Shown one piece after another: positions 7,215 through 16,385 of a stretch of DNA of 64,000 bases. The translations under genes and the position numbers were made by a program. The stretch comes from Nocardioides perillae. Its GTDB lineage: Bacteria; Actinomycetota; Actinomycetes; Propionibacteriales; Nocardioidaceae. The notes below the pieces were generated by a model. It was given only the letters and a program-made list of their open reading frames with translations. It did not search any database and was not told the DNA's origin. Each line of letters begins with the position of its first letter. The first letter of the stretch is position 1. The stretch covers positions 3,534,001 to 3,598,000 of the forward strand of contig NZ_JACCAC010000001.1 in NCBI RefSeq assembly GCF_013409425.1, given 5' to 3'.

Positions 7215-9668
7215 ATGGATGGCATGGACGAGATCGTCCAGGAGTTCTTGGTCGAGAGCCACGAGAACCTCGACCAGCTCGACCAGGACCTGATCTCCCT
7301 GGAGCGCGACCCCGCCTCGCGGGAGCTCCTGTCGAGCATCTTCCGCACGCTGCACACCATCAAGGGCACCAGCGGCTTCCTCGCCTTCCACCAGCTGGAG
7401 TCGATCACGCACGTCGGCGAGAGCCTGCTCTCGCGGCTGCGCGACGGCGACATGGTGCTGACCGCCGACACCACCACCGCGCTGCTCGACATGGTCGACG
7501 CGGTGCGCTCGCTCCTCGGCGACATCGAGCAGCACGGCGCCGAGGCCCCGCGCGACTACAGCGCCCTCGTCGGCCGCCTCGAGCTGCTCCTGCAGACCGG
7601 CGGCGTGCTGCCGGCGACCGCAGCCGCCCCCGCCGCCACCGCGGCCGCGACCGTCGCCGGTCAGGCCGACGACGCAGTGGCCGGCACGACCGCGACGGTG
7701 GTCGAGGAGCCGGCACCCGCCGCGGCGGAGCCGGAGGCGACGCGCAGCCGGAAGAAGGCGGCGCCGGCGGACCCCGTGACCGAGGCCGTCGCCGCCGAGG
7801 TCGACGCCGCGCTCGCGGCCGGCCCCGCCGACACCGACGCCGCCGCGCCGTCCGAGGCGCTCGCCGCCGCGCAGGTCGCGCTCGAGGCGACCGCGACCGA
7901 GGTCGAGCAGGCCGCCCCCACCGAGGCGAGCGCCCTGGTGGGCGCCGCCGTCGCGCAGCTCGCCGACGCCGTGGCCGGGCCGGCGGCGCCGGAGGAGGGC
8001 CGCCGCGCCATCTCCGACAGCACCATCCGCGTCGACGTCGAGCTGCTCGACTCGCTGATGAACCTCGTCGGCGAGCTCGTGCTGACCCGCAACCAGATCG
8101 TGCAGCGCGCGGTCGCCCGCGACGACGCCGAGCTGCTGTCGAGCACCCACCGCCTCAACATCGTCGCCGGCGAGCTGCAGGAGGGGGTCATGAAGACCCG
8201 CATGCAGCCCATCGACAACGTGTGGAGCAAGCTGCCCCGCGTCGTGCGCGACCTCTCGCTGGCCCTGGGCAAGCAGGTCAACGTGGTCATGGAGGGCAAG
8301 GACACCGAGCTCGACAAGACCATCCTCGAGGCGGTCAAGGACCCCCTGACCCACCTCGTGCGCAACTCCGTCGACCACGGCGTCGAGACCCCCGAGGCAC
8401 GCGTCGCGGCCGGCAAGCCCGCCGAGGGCACGCTGCTGCTGCGCGCCTACCACGAGGGCGGCCAGGTCAACATCGAGATCACCGACGACGGTGCCGGCAT
8501 CGACCCGGAGAAGCTGCGCCGCAAGGCGGTCGAGAAGGGCATCCACACCGCCGAGTCGGCCGCCCGCCTCGGCGAGCGCGAGCTGCTCAACCTGGTCTTC
8601 GCGCCGGGCTTCTCCACCGCGGCGGCCGTCACCAACGTCTCGGGCCGCGGCGTCGGCATGGACGTGGTGAAGACCAACATCGAGAAGATCGGTGGCCTCA
8701 TCGACCTCTCGAGCGTCCCGGGGCGCGGCACCACCGCGCGCATCAAGATCCCGCTGACCCTCGCCATCATCCCGGCCCTGGTCGTGACCGCCGACGAGCA
8801 GCGCTACGCCATCCCGCAGGTCAACCTGCTGGAGCTGGTGCGCGTCGAGCACGGCAGCACCGGACCGCAGGTCGAGCACATCCACGGCACGCCGGTCTTC
8901 CGCCTCCGCGGCAACCTGCTGCCGCTGGTCTACCTGCGCGAGCAGCTCGAGCAGGAGCCGGTCGACACCGGCACCACCTTCATCGTGGTGCTGCAGGCCG
9001 GCGAGCGGCAGTTCGGCCTCGTGGTCGACGACATCCGCGACACCGAGGAGATCGTCGTCAAGCCGCTGGGCACCCAGCTGCGCGGCGTGCCGCTCTTCGC
9101 CGGCGCCACCATCATGGGCGACGGGCGCGTCGTGCTGATCCTCGACGCGGTCAACCTCGCGGAGCGGGCCGGCATGGTCGCCGACGCGCACGGCAGTGCC
9201 GGCGCCACGCAGACCCACACCACCGACGACTCCGAGCGCGCCTCGCTGCTGCTGCTCGGCCTGGCCGACGGCCGCCGCGTGGGCCTGCCCCTCGCCTCGG
9301 TCGACCGGCTCGAGGTGCTCGCGCTGCAGCAGGTCGAGAACGTCGGCGGCCAGGAGGTCGTGCAGTACCGCGGCGGCATCCTGCCGCTGGTCCGACTCGA
9401 CAGCGTCTACGGCGCCTACGGCCACACCGAGGCCGAGGAGCTGCAGGTCGTCGTGTGCTCGAGCGAAGGCGCGCCGGTGGGCTTCGTCGTGCACGAGATC
9501 GTCGACATCGTCGACGCCGCCCTCTCGGTGCGCAGTGGCCTCGACACCGGCGGCCACCTCGGCTCGGCAGTCGTGAGCGACCGCGTCACCGAGCTGGTCG
9601 ACGTCGCCCACGCCGTGCGCAGCCTCGACCCGGCCGCGCTCGCCCCCGTCCCGACCTACGGAGCCTGA
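7215..9668 (+). CDS. cheA: Chemotaxis histidine kinase CheA with two CheW-like domains
   Basis: 817 residues. P1 phosphotransfer domain at the N-terminus (His47 in LHTIKGTSGF), then an Ala/Glu/Thr-rich low-complexity linker (about 135-265) with no recognisable P2 domain. Dimerisation domain follows (IRVDVELLDSLMNLVGELVL), then the ATPase domain (HLVRNSVDHGVE, TDDGAGIDP, GRGVGMDVVK) and two consecutive CheW-like domains at the C-terminus, one more than usual. Start ATG 7215 follows AGGAGGAGA (7202-7210). The kinase couples chemoreceptors to the CheY and CheB proteins encoded downstream. cheW follows after one base. Confidence 0.96.
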   Translation: MDGMDEIVQEFLVESHENLDQLDQDLISLERDPASRELLSSIFRTLHTIKGTSGFLAFHQLESITHVGESLLSRLRDGDMVLTADTTTALLDMVDAVRSLLGDIEQHGAEAPRDYSALVGRLELLLQTGGVLPATAAAPAATAAATVAGQADDAVAGTTATVVEEPAPAAAEPEATRSRKKAAPADPVTEAVAAEVDAALAAGPADTDAAAPSEALAAAQVALEATATEVEQAAPTEASALVGAAVAQLADAVAGPAAPEEGRRAISDSTIRVDVELLDSLMNLVGELVLTRNQIVQRAVARDDAELLSSTHRLNIVAGELQEGVMKTRMQPIDNVWSKLPRVVRDLSLALGKQVNVVMEGKDTELDKTILEAVKDPLTHLVRNSVDHGVETPEARVAAGKPAEGTLLLRAYHEGGQVNIEITDDGAGIDPEKLRRKAVEKGIHTAESAARLGERELLNLVFAPGFSTAAAVTNVSGRGVGMDVVKTNIEKIGGLIDLSSVPGRGTTARIKIPLTLAIIPALVVTADEQRYAIPQVNLLELVRVEHGSTGPQVEHIHGTPVFRLRGNLLPLVYLREQLEQEPVDTGTTFIVVLQAGERQFGLVVDDIRDTEEIVVKPLGTQLRGVPLFAGATIMGDGRVVLILDAVNLAERAGMVADAHGSAGATQTHTTDDSERASLLLLGLADGRRVGLPLASVDRLEVLALQQVENVGGQEVVQYRGGILPLVRLDSVYGAYGHTEAEELQVVVCSSEGAPVGFVVHEIVDIVDAALSVRSGLDTGGHLGSAVVSDRVTELVDVAHAVRSLDPAALAPVPTYGA

Positions 9669-9669
9669 G

Positions 9670-10101
9670 ATGTCGCACCAGTACTGCACCTTCCACCTGG
9701 CCGACCACCTCTTCGGCGTGCCGGTCGAGACCGTCCAGGAGGTGCTCCGCCGCCAGGAGACCACCCCGGTCCCGCTCGCCTCGCCGGAGATCAGCGGCCT
9801 GCTGAACCTGCGCGGCCAGATCGTCACCGCGGTCGACCTGCGCCGCCGTCTCGACCTCCCGGTCGCCAGCGACGACGTCTCGGCCATCAACGTGGTCGTC
9901 CGCACGCCCGAGGGCGCGGTGAGCCTGATCGTCGACAAGATCGGCGACGTGCTCGAGCCCGCCGACGACGACTTCGAGCCGGCGCCCGACACGGTCCCGC
10001 AGTCCGTGCGCGACCTCGTCACCAGCGTCTGCAAGCTCGACGGGCAGCTGATGCTCGTGCTCGACACCGAGCTCGCCGTCACCGTCGGCAAGGCCGCCTG
10101 A
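9670..10101 (+). CDS. cheW: Chemotaxis adaptor CheW
   Basis: 143-residue scaffold linking chemoreceptors to CheA. It has the CheW fold pattern [40 protein letters not shown] and the C-terminal [12 protein letters not shown]. One base separates it from cheA, so the pair is surely one operon, driven by the promoter at 7146-7173. Confidence 0.95.
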   Translation: MSHQYCTFHLADHLFGVPVETVQEVLRRQETTPVPLASPEISGLLNLRGQIVTAVDLRRRLDLPVASDDVSAINVVVRTPEGAVSLIVDKIGDVLEPADDDFEPAPDTVPQSVRDLVTSVCKLDGQLMLVLDTELAVTVGKAA

Positions 10102-10148
10102 GCCACCCCGCTCCACCCGACCGCCTGGGACCCGCCGGGCGGGCGCGA

Positions 10149-10166
10149 GCCTGCCCGCGAGCAGGC
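10149..10166 (+). terminator. Short hairpin between cheW and the first chemoreceptor
   Basis: GCCTGC-N6-GCAGGC, six-base stem, no T-run. The rest of this 161-bp gap holds a doubled 10-mer CCACCCGGCA (10181-10200) and no FliA-type promoter, so the receptor may depend on read-through. Confidence 0.3.
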
Positions 10167-10262
10167 ACCCACCCCCCGCACCACCCGGCACCACCCGGCA
10201 CCACGCCACCAGCAGCACCCACCCCAGAGCGCCGCGCCGCGACGCCGCACGAAAGGCTCACC

Positions 10263-11891
10263 ATGAGCGACACCACCGCGAAGTCCGCCCCGGCGCGCGC
10301 CCTCAAGGGCGGGCTGCTGGCGAAGGTGCGCAACCTGCGCACCGCGCAGAAGCTGCTGGCCGGCTTCATGATCACGACCATCCTGATGATCGCCGTCGGC
10401 GTCCTCGGCATCATGCGGCTGGGCGACACCCAGCAGCGCCTCGAGACGATGTACGACCAGAACCTGCGCAACATCGAGCGGGTGGCGGTCGTCGAGGCCA
10501 GCTTCATGGAGCTGCGCCAGAAGCTGCTGTACCTCGCGATGGCCCCGACGCCCGAGGCGATGGACCCCATCCGGGCCCGCATGGACGAGCTCGACGCGCT
10601 GGTCGACGAGTCCATCGTCGACCTGAACGAGAACACCGACGACGACCTGACGGGCCTCATCGAGTCCATCGACGCCTACCAGGTGGTCCGCGACGAGAAG
10701 GCCGTGCCGCTCGCGATCGACAGCAAGTTCGCCGAGCTGTACGAGATCAACGAGGACGAGATCGCCCCGCTCGCCAGCACCATCGTCGAGTCGATCGCCG
10801 AGGTGAAGGCGTCCGAGCAGAGCGCGGCGAAGGCGTCCCTCGACGCAGCACAGTCGGCGTACTCCTCCGCCCGCACCCTCATCATCGGCCTGATCGTGGT
10901 GGCGACCGCGCTCTCGATCGGCCTGGCCCTGTGGATCGGTCGCCTGATCGCCCGCCCGCTGGCCCGCACCGTCGACGCGCTGAAGCAGCTCGCCGCCGGT
11001 CGCCTCGACCAGGAGCTGGTCGTCGAGTCCACCGACGAGGTCGGCCAGATGGGCGACGCGCTGAACGCCGCCCTGGCCTCGCTGCGCGAGTCGATGCAGA
11101 AGATCTCCGCCAACACCGGCACCCTGGCGTCGGCGTCGCAGGAGCTGTCCGCGGTGTCCGGCCAGATGTCCGGTGCCGCCCAGGAGTCCTCCAGCCAGGC
11201 CGGCCTGGTCTCCGCCGCCGCCGAGCAGGTCTCGCACAACGTGCAGACCGTCGCCACCGGCACCGAGGAGATGTCCGCCTCCATCCGCGAGATCGCCAAG
11301 AACGCCACCAGCGCCGCCCAGGTCGCAGCCCAAGCCGTCTCCGTCGCCGAGAACGCCAACCACACCGTCGGCAAGCTCGGCGAGTCCTCCGCCGAGATCG
11401 GCAACGTCATCAAGGTCATCAACTCCATCGCCGAGCAGACCAACCTCCTCGCCCTCAACGCCACCATCGAGGCCGCCCGCGCCGGCGAGGCAGGCAAGGG
11501 CTTCGCCGTCGTCGCCAACGAGGTCAAGGACCTCGCCCAGGAGACCGGCAAGGCCACCGAGGACATCGGCCGCCGCATCGAGGCCATCCAGTCCGACACC
11601 GCCGCCGCCGTCACCGCCATCACCCAGATCGCGGAGATCATCGCCGAGATCAACGACACCCAGACCACCATCGCCTCCGCCGTGGAGGAGCAGACCGCCA
11701 CCGCCAACGAGATGTCGCGCAACGTCGCCGAAGCCGCCACCGGCTCCTCCGACATCGCCCAGAACATCACCGGCGTCGCCCGCTCCGCCGACGACACCAC
11801 CGCCGCCGCCGGCTCCACCAGCCAGTCCGCGGAGGAGCTGTCGCGGATGGCGACGGAGATGCAGCAGCTGGTGGGCCGCTACACCTTCTGA
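10263..11891 (+). CDS. Methyl-accepting chemotaxis protein 1
   Basis: 542-residue membrane chemoreceptor. First transmembrane helix about residues 33-53 ([20 protein letters not shown]), an extracytoplasmic helical sensor of about 145 residues (4-helix-bundle type by length and heptads), a second helix about 200-222, HAMP domain, then the signalling domain with the invariant hairpin tip [20 protein letters not shown]. From 11133 on the DNA is almost identical to the second receptor. The ligand is unknown. ATG 10263 has GAAAGG upstream. Confidence 0.95.
   Translation: MSDTTAKSAPARALKGGLLAKVRNLRTAQKLLAGFMITTILMIAVGVLGIMRLGDTQQRLETMYDQNLRNIERVAVVEASFMELRQKLLYLAMAPTPEAMDPIRARMDELDALVDESIVDLNENTDDDLTGLIESIDAYQVVRDEKAVPLAIDSKFAELYEINEDEIAPLASTIVESIAEVKASEQSAAKASLDAAQSAYSSARTLIIGLIVVATALSIGLALWIGRLIARPLARTVDALKQLAAGRLDQELVVESTDEVGQMGDALNAALASLRESMQKISANTGTLASASQELSAVSGQMSGAAQESSSQAGLVSAAAEQVSHNVQTVATGTEEMSASIREIAKNATSAAQVAAQAVSVAENANHTVGKLGESSAEIGNVIKVINSIAEQTNLLALNATIEAARAGEAGKGFAVVANEVKDLAQETGKATEDIGRRIEAIQSDTAAAVTAITQIAEIIAEINDTQTTIASAVEEQTATANEMSRNVAEAATGSSDIAQNITGVARSADDTTAAAGSTSQSAEELSRMATEMQQLVGRYTF
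11133..11851 (+). repeat. 719-bp duplicated signalling domain, copy 1
   Basis: Direct repeat with 12894-13612 (offset 1761). By eye only three substitutions separate the copies, all synonymous, while the flanking receptor sequence is divergent. Confidence 0.92.
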
Positions 11892-11975
11892 GGTCGTCGT
11901 AGCCCGGCACCACCCAGCACCGCCCGAAGCACCCCGCAGCACCAGCAGCACCAGCAGGACCAACGGCAGGTCGGC

Positions 11976-12011
11976 GCCGGGACGTAAGGTCCCGGCCCGG
12001 CCTGCCGATGT
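11976..12011 (+). promoter_or_regulatory. Hairpin and possible FliA promoter before chemoreceptor 2
   Basis: GCCGGGAC-N5-GTCCCGGC (11976-11996) is a perfect 8-bp stem that contains a DosR-box-like core, GGGAC-N5-GTCCC, with one base too many in the spacer. GCCGATGT (12004-12011) stands 16 bases after GTAA, a weak match to the FliA promoter pattern. It may be a terminator for receptor 1, a control site for receptor 2, or both. Confidence 0.4.
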
Positions 12012-12056
12012 GTCAGGGGACACCCCGCCCCCCACCGCACCCCCCAGGAGCACCCC

Positions 12057-13652
12057 ATGACCGAGGCCGTCCGCGCCGGCGCCGCCGCCCGGCTGCGCAA
12101 CCTCAGCACCGGACGCAAGCTGTCCCTGCTGACCGCCACCGCACTGCTCCCCGCCGCACTCGCGACGGGCGCCGCGGTGCTCGGCAACAGCGCGGTCAGC
12201 GCGGAGACCCAGGACGCCTTGGCCCTCGAGCGGGCCTCCGGCGAGCTCTTCCACCTCGACAACCGCAACAGCGAGATCAAGGCCGACGCCTACCGCGCCC
12301 TGCTGGAGGACGACCTGACGGTCGTCGTGCAGGACACCCAGGACGACGTCGCCAGCGCCGTCGAGGTGCTGGGCCTCGTCCAAGCGCTCGAGCTCCCCGA
12401 CGGGATCGCCGAGCAGCTGCCCGGCGTCGAGACCGCGCTCGCGACCTACACCGGCGCGATCGAGGACTTCGTGTCGCTGGCCGTGTCCGACCGGGAGGCG
12501 GCGCTCACGCAGCAGGGCAGCGTGGCCGAGGCCAACAGCGTCCTCGACGACCTGCTCGAGGGACTGCGCACCGACATCGACGCCGAGGTCGCCGCGCACC
12601 GCGAGCAGGTCGCCGGGCTCACCCGGCAGATGCTGGTGCAGATCGGCCTGGCGCTCGTGCTCGGCCTGGTCCTCGCCCTGGTGGTCTGCGTGGCCGTCGG
12701 CCGCAGCATCACCCGCCCACTGCGCCGCACGGTCGACGTGCTCGACGCCGTCGCGGCGGGCGCGCTCGACCAGCGCCTCGAGGTCGACTCGACCGACGAG
12801 GTGGGCCGCATGGGCACGGCCCTCAACACCGCCCTCGACAAGCTGAGCGAGGCGATGCGCCGCATGTCGCAGACGTCGCACTCGCTCGCCTCCGCGTCGC
12901 AGGAGCTGTCCGCGGTGTCCGGCCAGATGTCCGGTGCCGCCCAGGAGTCCTCCAGCCAGGCCGGCCTGGTCTCCGCCGCCGCCGAGCAGGTCTCGCACAA
13001 CGTGCAGACCGTCGCCACCGGCACCGAGGAGATGTCCGCCTCCATCCGCGAGATCGCCAAGAACGCCACCAGCGCCGCCCAGGTCGCAGCCCAAGCCGTC
13101 TCCGTCGCCGAGAACGCCAACCACACCGTCGGCAAGCTCGGCGAGTCCTCCGCCGAGATCGGCAACGTCATCAAGGTCATCAACTCCATCGCCGAGCAGA
13201 CCAACCTCCTCGCCCTCAACGCCACCATCGAGGCCGCCCGCGCCGGCGAGGCAGGCAAGGGCTTCGCCGTCGTCGCCAACGAGGTCAAGGACCTCGCCCA
13301 GGAGACCGGCAAGGCCACCGAAGACATCGGCCGCCGCATCGAGGCCATCCAGTCCGACACCGCCGCCGCCGTCACCGCCATCACCCAGATCGCGGAGATC
13401 ATCGCCGAGATCAACGACACCCAGACCACCATCGCCTCCGCCGTGGAAGAGCAGACCGCCACCGCCAACGAGATGTCGCGCAACGTCGCCGAAGCCGCCA
13501 CCGGCTCCTCCGACATCGCCCAGAACATCACCGGCGTCGCCCGCTCCGCCGACGACACCACCGCCGCCGCCGGCTCCACCAGCCAGTCCGCCGAGGAGCT
13601 GTCGCGGATGGCCACCGACATGCAGCAGCTCGTCGGGCAGTTCCGCTTCTGA
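12057..13652 (+). CDS. Methyl-accepting chemotaxis protein 2
   Basis: 531-residue chemoreceptor with a transmembrane helix near residues 23-45, an extracytoplasmic helical sensor unrelated in detail to that of receptor 1, a second helix near 198-220, HAMP and signalling domain. Residues in the signalling domain are identical to receptor 1 until the last 14 ([14 protein letters not shown] against [14 protein letters not shown]), so both receptors should join the same arrays while sensing different inputs. ATG 12057 follows AGGAG. Confidence 0.95.
   Translation: MTEAVRAGAAARLRNLSTGRKLSLLTATALLPAALATGAAVLGNSAVSAETQDALALERASGELFHLDNRNSEIKADAYRALLEDDLTVVVQDTQDDVASAVEVLGLVQALELPDGIAEQLPGVETALATYTGAIEDFVSLAVSDREAALTQQGSVAEANSVLDDLLEGLRTDIDAEVAAHREQVAGLTRQMLVQIGLALVLGLVLALVVCVAVGRSITRPLRRTVDVLDAVAAGALDQRLEVDSTDEVGRMGTALNTALDKLSEAMRRMSQTSHSLASASQELSAVSGQMSGAAQESSSQAGLVSAAAEQVSHNVQTVATGTEEMSASIREIAKNATSAAQVAAQAVSVAENANHTVGKLGESSAEIGNVIKVINSIAEQTNLLALNATIEAARAGEAGKGFAVVANEVKDLAQETGKATEDIGRRIEAIQSDTAAAVTAITQIAEIIAEINDTQTTIASAVEEQTATANEMSRNVAEAATGSSDIAQNITGVARSADDTTAAAGSTSQSAEELSRMATDMQQLVGQFRF
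12894..13612 (+). repeat. 719-bp duplicated signalling domain, copy 2
   Basis: Second copy of the segment at 11133-11851. The near absence of even silent changes argues for very recent duplication or ongoing gene conversion. Confidence 0.92.
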
Positions 13653-13704
13653 CCTGCACGAGCCGTGCAGGGCGCCACCCCACCACGCCCCTTGTGAGGA
13701 ACCC

Positions 13705-14811
13705 GTGAAGAAGATCCGCGTCATGGTCGTCGACGACTCCGTCGTCGTCCGCCGCCTGGTCACCGACTCGCTGTCGGCCGACCCGCGCATCGACGTGGTG
13801 GGCGTGGCGCCCAACGGCAAGGTCGCCCTGGCGAAGATCGCCCAGCTCAACCCCGACCTGATCACGCTCGACATCGAGATGCCGGTCATGGACGGCCTCG
13901 AGACGCTGCTGCACCTGCGCAAGCTCCACCCGAAGCTGCCGGTCATCATGTTCTCGACGCTGACCGAGCGCGGCGCCGCGACCACGCTCGACGCCCTCGA
14001 GCGTGGCGCCCGCGACTACGTCACGAAGCCTGCCAACGTGGGCAGCGTGGTCGAGTCGATGGCCGCGGTCCGCGCCCAGATCGTGCCGAAGATCCTGGCG
14101 CTGTGCGCGCCGCCCCCGGCGCCGGTCATCCCCGTGCGCCGACCCGTCGCGCCTGCCGCCGCGGGCACGCCCGCAGGCCGGCCCCTCGACCGCACCTCGA
14201 CCCCGGTCGACGTGCTCGCCATCGGCGTCTCCACGGGCGGCCCCGACGCCCTCAGCACGGTGCTCTCGGGCCTGCCGGCCGACCTGCCGGTGCCGGTCGT
14301 GATCGTGCAGCACATGCCGCCGGTCTTCACGGCCCAGCTCGCCCAGCGCCTCGACAAGCGCTGCCCGCTCACCGTGACCGAGGCGCGCGCCGGCGACGTG
14401 GTCGTGCCCGGCCGGGTGCTGCTGGCGCCCGGCGACTTCCACATGCGGGTGCGCCGGGTCGGCGCCGGTGTCGGCGTCTCGCTCGACCAGGGCACGCCCG
14501 AGAACTACTGCCGCCCCGCGGTCGACGTGCTCTTCCGCTCGGTCGTCGAGGTGTACGGCGGGCGCACGCTCGCCGTCGTCCTCACCGGCATGGGCGCCGA
14601 CGGGGCCCGCGCGAGCGCCGACGTGGTCGCTGCGGGCGGCGAGGTCTACGTGCAGGACGAGGCCAGCTCGGTCGTGTGGGGCATGCCGGGTGCCGTGGCG
14701 CGCGCGGGCCTCGCCGACCAGCAGCTGCCGCTCGGCGACGTCGCCGCGGCGATCACCACGCGCGTGCGCGCCGGCCGCGGGGGCGCCGTACCTGCCCGTG
14801 CCCTCGCCTGA
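13705..14811 (+). CDS. cheB: Chemotaxis response regulator / glutamate methylesterase CheB
   Basis: 368 residues: receiver domain (Asp56 in TLDIEMPVMDG) and C-terminal methylesterase with the catalytic triad Ser176 (GVSTGGP), His203 (VQHMPP) and Asp299 (GMGADG). It removes methyl groups from the receptors and opposes CheR (23533-24486). GTG 13705 has GAGGA five bases upstream and the frame begins directly with the receiver strand VKKIRVMVVDDS. It is 52 bases after receptor 2, probably one transcript. Confidence 0.96.
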   Translation: MKKIRVMVVDDSVVVRRLVTDSLSADPRIDVVGVAPNGKVALAKIAQLNPDLITLDIEMPVMDGLETLLHLRKLHPKLPVIMFSTLTERGAATTLDALERGARDYVTKPANVGSVVESMAAVRAQIVPKILALCAPPPAPVIPVRRPVAPAAAGTPAGRPLDRTSTPVDVLAIGVSTGGPDALSTVLSGLPADLPVPVVIVQHMPPVFTAQLAQRLDKRCPLTVTEARAGDVVVPGRVLLAPGDFHMRVRRVGAGVGVSLDQGTPENYCRPAVDVLFRSVVEVYGGRTLAVVLTGMGADGARASADVVAAGGEVYVQDEASSVVWGMPGAVARAGLADQQLPLGDVAAAITTRVRAGRGGAVPARALA

Positions 14812-14889
14812 GCGGACCTGACTGGTCCAGCGCAGCCCTCACCGGCGACGCTCCGTGACCTCGCGCCCCTCCCCCTCGTTGGGCATCCA

Positions 14890-14907
14890 GGAGCACACTG
14901 GTGCTCC
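14890..14907. other. Perfect inverted repeat in the gap after cheB
   Basis: GGAGCAC-ACTG-GTGCTCC, a 7-bp stem. A second short inverted repeat, GGACC-N5-GGTCC, directly follows the cheB stop (14814-14828). They may be a weak terminator or a binding site. No FliA-type promoter is visible in this 151-bp gap. Confidence 0.4.
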
Positions 14908-14962
14908 GGGGCCCGGGAGAGCCCCACGACGGTGAGGGTCGTCAGGACGGGAGGGGATCGCC

Positions 14963-15820
14963 GTGGGCGGTCTGGTGAACATGTCGGCGGTCGGCTACGA
15001 CCTGGTGCGGCTGCCCGGCGGGGCCGCCGCCGCGCGGGTGCTCGACCTCGCGGTCGCCCTGGTCGAGGACGACCTCGACCGGCTGGCGTCAGGCGTCGTG
15101 CCCCGGGCCGCCGAGCCGCACGTGCCGGCGCAGCGCGGGAGCAGCGAGCACCTGCCGCTGGCGCTGCGCCGCAGCGCCGACCTCGTCGGCGAGGGTCGCC
15201 CCGAGGAGGCCCTGGCGCTGCTCGAGGGCGTGCCGGTGCTCGGCCCCGAGGTCGTGGTCGACCTGGTGCGCGAGGAGCTGCTCGACTGGGTCGGCCGCCT
15301 GCCGGTCGACCACCTGTCCTCCGGCCTGCGCGCCACCACCGTGCTGCGCGACGCCGTCATCGCCTGCTGGGCGGGGCAGCTCGACGACCCGGCCGTCGCC
15401 CACGTGCTGGCCTACGCCGACGCACGGGCGGGCGGGCCCGACGCCGCAGGCGCGGCGCCCGGACTGGCCGAGGCTCCGGGCGGCGCGGCGGTCGTCGGCC
15501 TGCTCGACGCCGTGGCCGACCTCGACCGCGCCGGGGTGCTGGAGCTGCTCGACGCGGCCGGGGCCGCCCGGCCGGCCGGCTGGGCCCAGGCGATGCACGC
15601 CGCGACCTGGGCGGCCCACGTGACCGACCGGCTGCGGCTCGCCGCACGGGCGCAGCTGCAGGCCGTCGTCGCCGTGCGGCGCGCGCCGTTCACCACCACC
15701 GAGCTGGCCTCCGGCGGCTGGAACGCCGTCAGCGGCGCGGCTCTGGCCCTCCTGCTCGCCGACGTCCTCGACGAGGAGTCCGTGGCCCTCCTCACCGCCC
15801 CCGTCGGTCCCCTGCTCTGA
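14963..15820 (+). CDS. Hypothetical protein in motility island
   Basis: 285 residues, not recognised. Largely helical, Ala/Leu/Asp-rich, with no transmembrane segment, signal peptide, zinc ligands or nucleotide motif. Residues 55-110 contain pairs of helices spaced like a degenerate TPR (LRRSADLVGEGRPEEALALL) and the C-terminal third repeats that texture. GTG 14963 has GGGAGGGG upstream. It lies between cheB and the leftward flg/fliW operon, so a regulatory or assembly role in motility is inferred from position only. Confidence 0.75.
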   Translation: MGGLVNMSAVGYDLVRLPGGAAAARVLDLAVALVEDDLDRLASGVVPRAAEPHVPAQRGSSEHLPLALRRSADLVGEGRPEEALALLEGVPVLGPEVVVDLVREELLDWVGRLPVDHLSSGLRATTVLRDAVIACWAGQLDDPAVAHVLAYADARAGGPDAAGAAPGLAEAPGGAAVVGLLDAVADLDRAGVLELLDAAGAARPAGWAQAMHAATWAAHVTDRLRLAARAQLQAVVAVRRAPFTTTELASGGWNAVSGAALALLLADVLDEESVALLTAPVGPLL

Positions 15821-15825
15821 GGCCT

Positions 15826-15922
15826 GTCGGAGTCACCGGTCGACCGGTGAGTCTGGCACTTGTGCCCCGAGAACTCGGGCCACAAGTGCAGGAGTCACCG
15901 GTCAGCCGGGGACTCCTGCAGG
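15826..15922. repeat. Dispersed palindromic element A, copy 2
   Basis: Between the convergent ends of the hypothetical gene and fliW. It starts GTCGGAGTCACCGG and holds three successive inverted repeats: GAGTCACCGGTC/GACCGGTGAGTC, GCACTTGTGCCCCGAG/CTCGGGCCACAAGTGC, and GGAGTCACCGG/CCGGGGACTCC, each with about one mismatch. It is the longest copy, with the first palindrome repeated after the second. Confidence 0.85.
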
Positions 15923-15926
15923 CCGG

Positions 15927-16385
15927 TCAGACGGGCAGCGGGGCGGCGACGGGCAGGCTGGGGTCGTCGAGGATGACCTGGGCCGCACGGCGGGTGACGG
16001 TGTTGAGCACCACCGGCGCGAGCAGGTTGGCGGTGGTCTCGGCCAGCGTGGCGCCGGCGGTGAGGACGACCAGGACCAGCACGTCGCCGACCGCCTCGAT
16101 GCCGAGGTCGGCGACGACGTCGTCGGCGATGACCGGGGCGTAGTCGGGCCAGAAGTCGAAGGGCGGCACCACCAGGAAGCGCAGCGACTCGTCGTCGAGC
16201 GAGCGCAGCGCGCAGAGCACGCCGTCCTCGTCGAGCTGCACGAGCGCGAAGCGGCGGTGCTCGGGGAAGCCGGGCACCGGCTGCACCATCTCGATCACCG
16301 GCACGTCGGAGACCTCGGGCATCTCGCTCCTGCTCCCGGCCGCCGCGGGGGCGGGGGCCGTCGTCTGCACCATCGTCGCGATCAT
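15927..16385 (-). CDS. fliW: Flagellar assembly factor FliW
   Basis: 152-residue protein that binds flagellin and antagonises CsrA, matching flagellin synthesis to export. Family features are the MPEVSDVPVIEMVQPVPGFP start of the beta-barrel and FALVQLDEDGVLCALRSLDD. The first 20 residues are an Ala/Pro-rich extension. Its ATG (16385) overlaps the flgL stop, and it is the last gene of flgN-flgK-flgL-fliW, transcribed leftward from the promoter at 19211-19238. Confidence 0.92.
   Translation of the reverse strand: MIATMVQTTAPAPAAAGSRSEMPEVSDVPVIEMVQPVPGFPEHRRFALVQLDEDGVLCALRSLDDESLRFLVVPPFDFWPDYAPVIADDVVADLGIEAVGDVLVLVVLTAGATLAETTANLLAPVVLNTVTRRAAQVILDDPSLPVAAPLPV

Noticed and set aside
11979..11993. 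GGGAC-N5-GTCCC as a DosR-like box for chemoreceptor 2
   Set aside because: Spacer is one base too long and the sequence is part of a larger GC-rich hairpin more easily read as a terminator.
7086..13985. A 2299-codon open frame on the minus strand opposite cheA, cheW and both chemoreceptors
   Set aside because: It mirrors the codon pattern of the plus-strand genes, which have clear domains throughout; long antisense frames are expected at this GC content. Its translation is Gly/Asp/Leu repeats with no domain.
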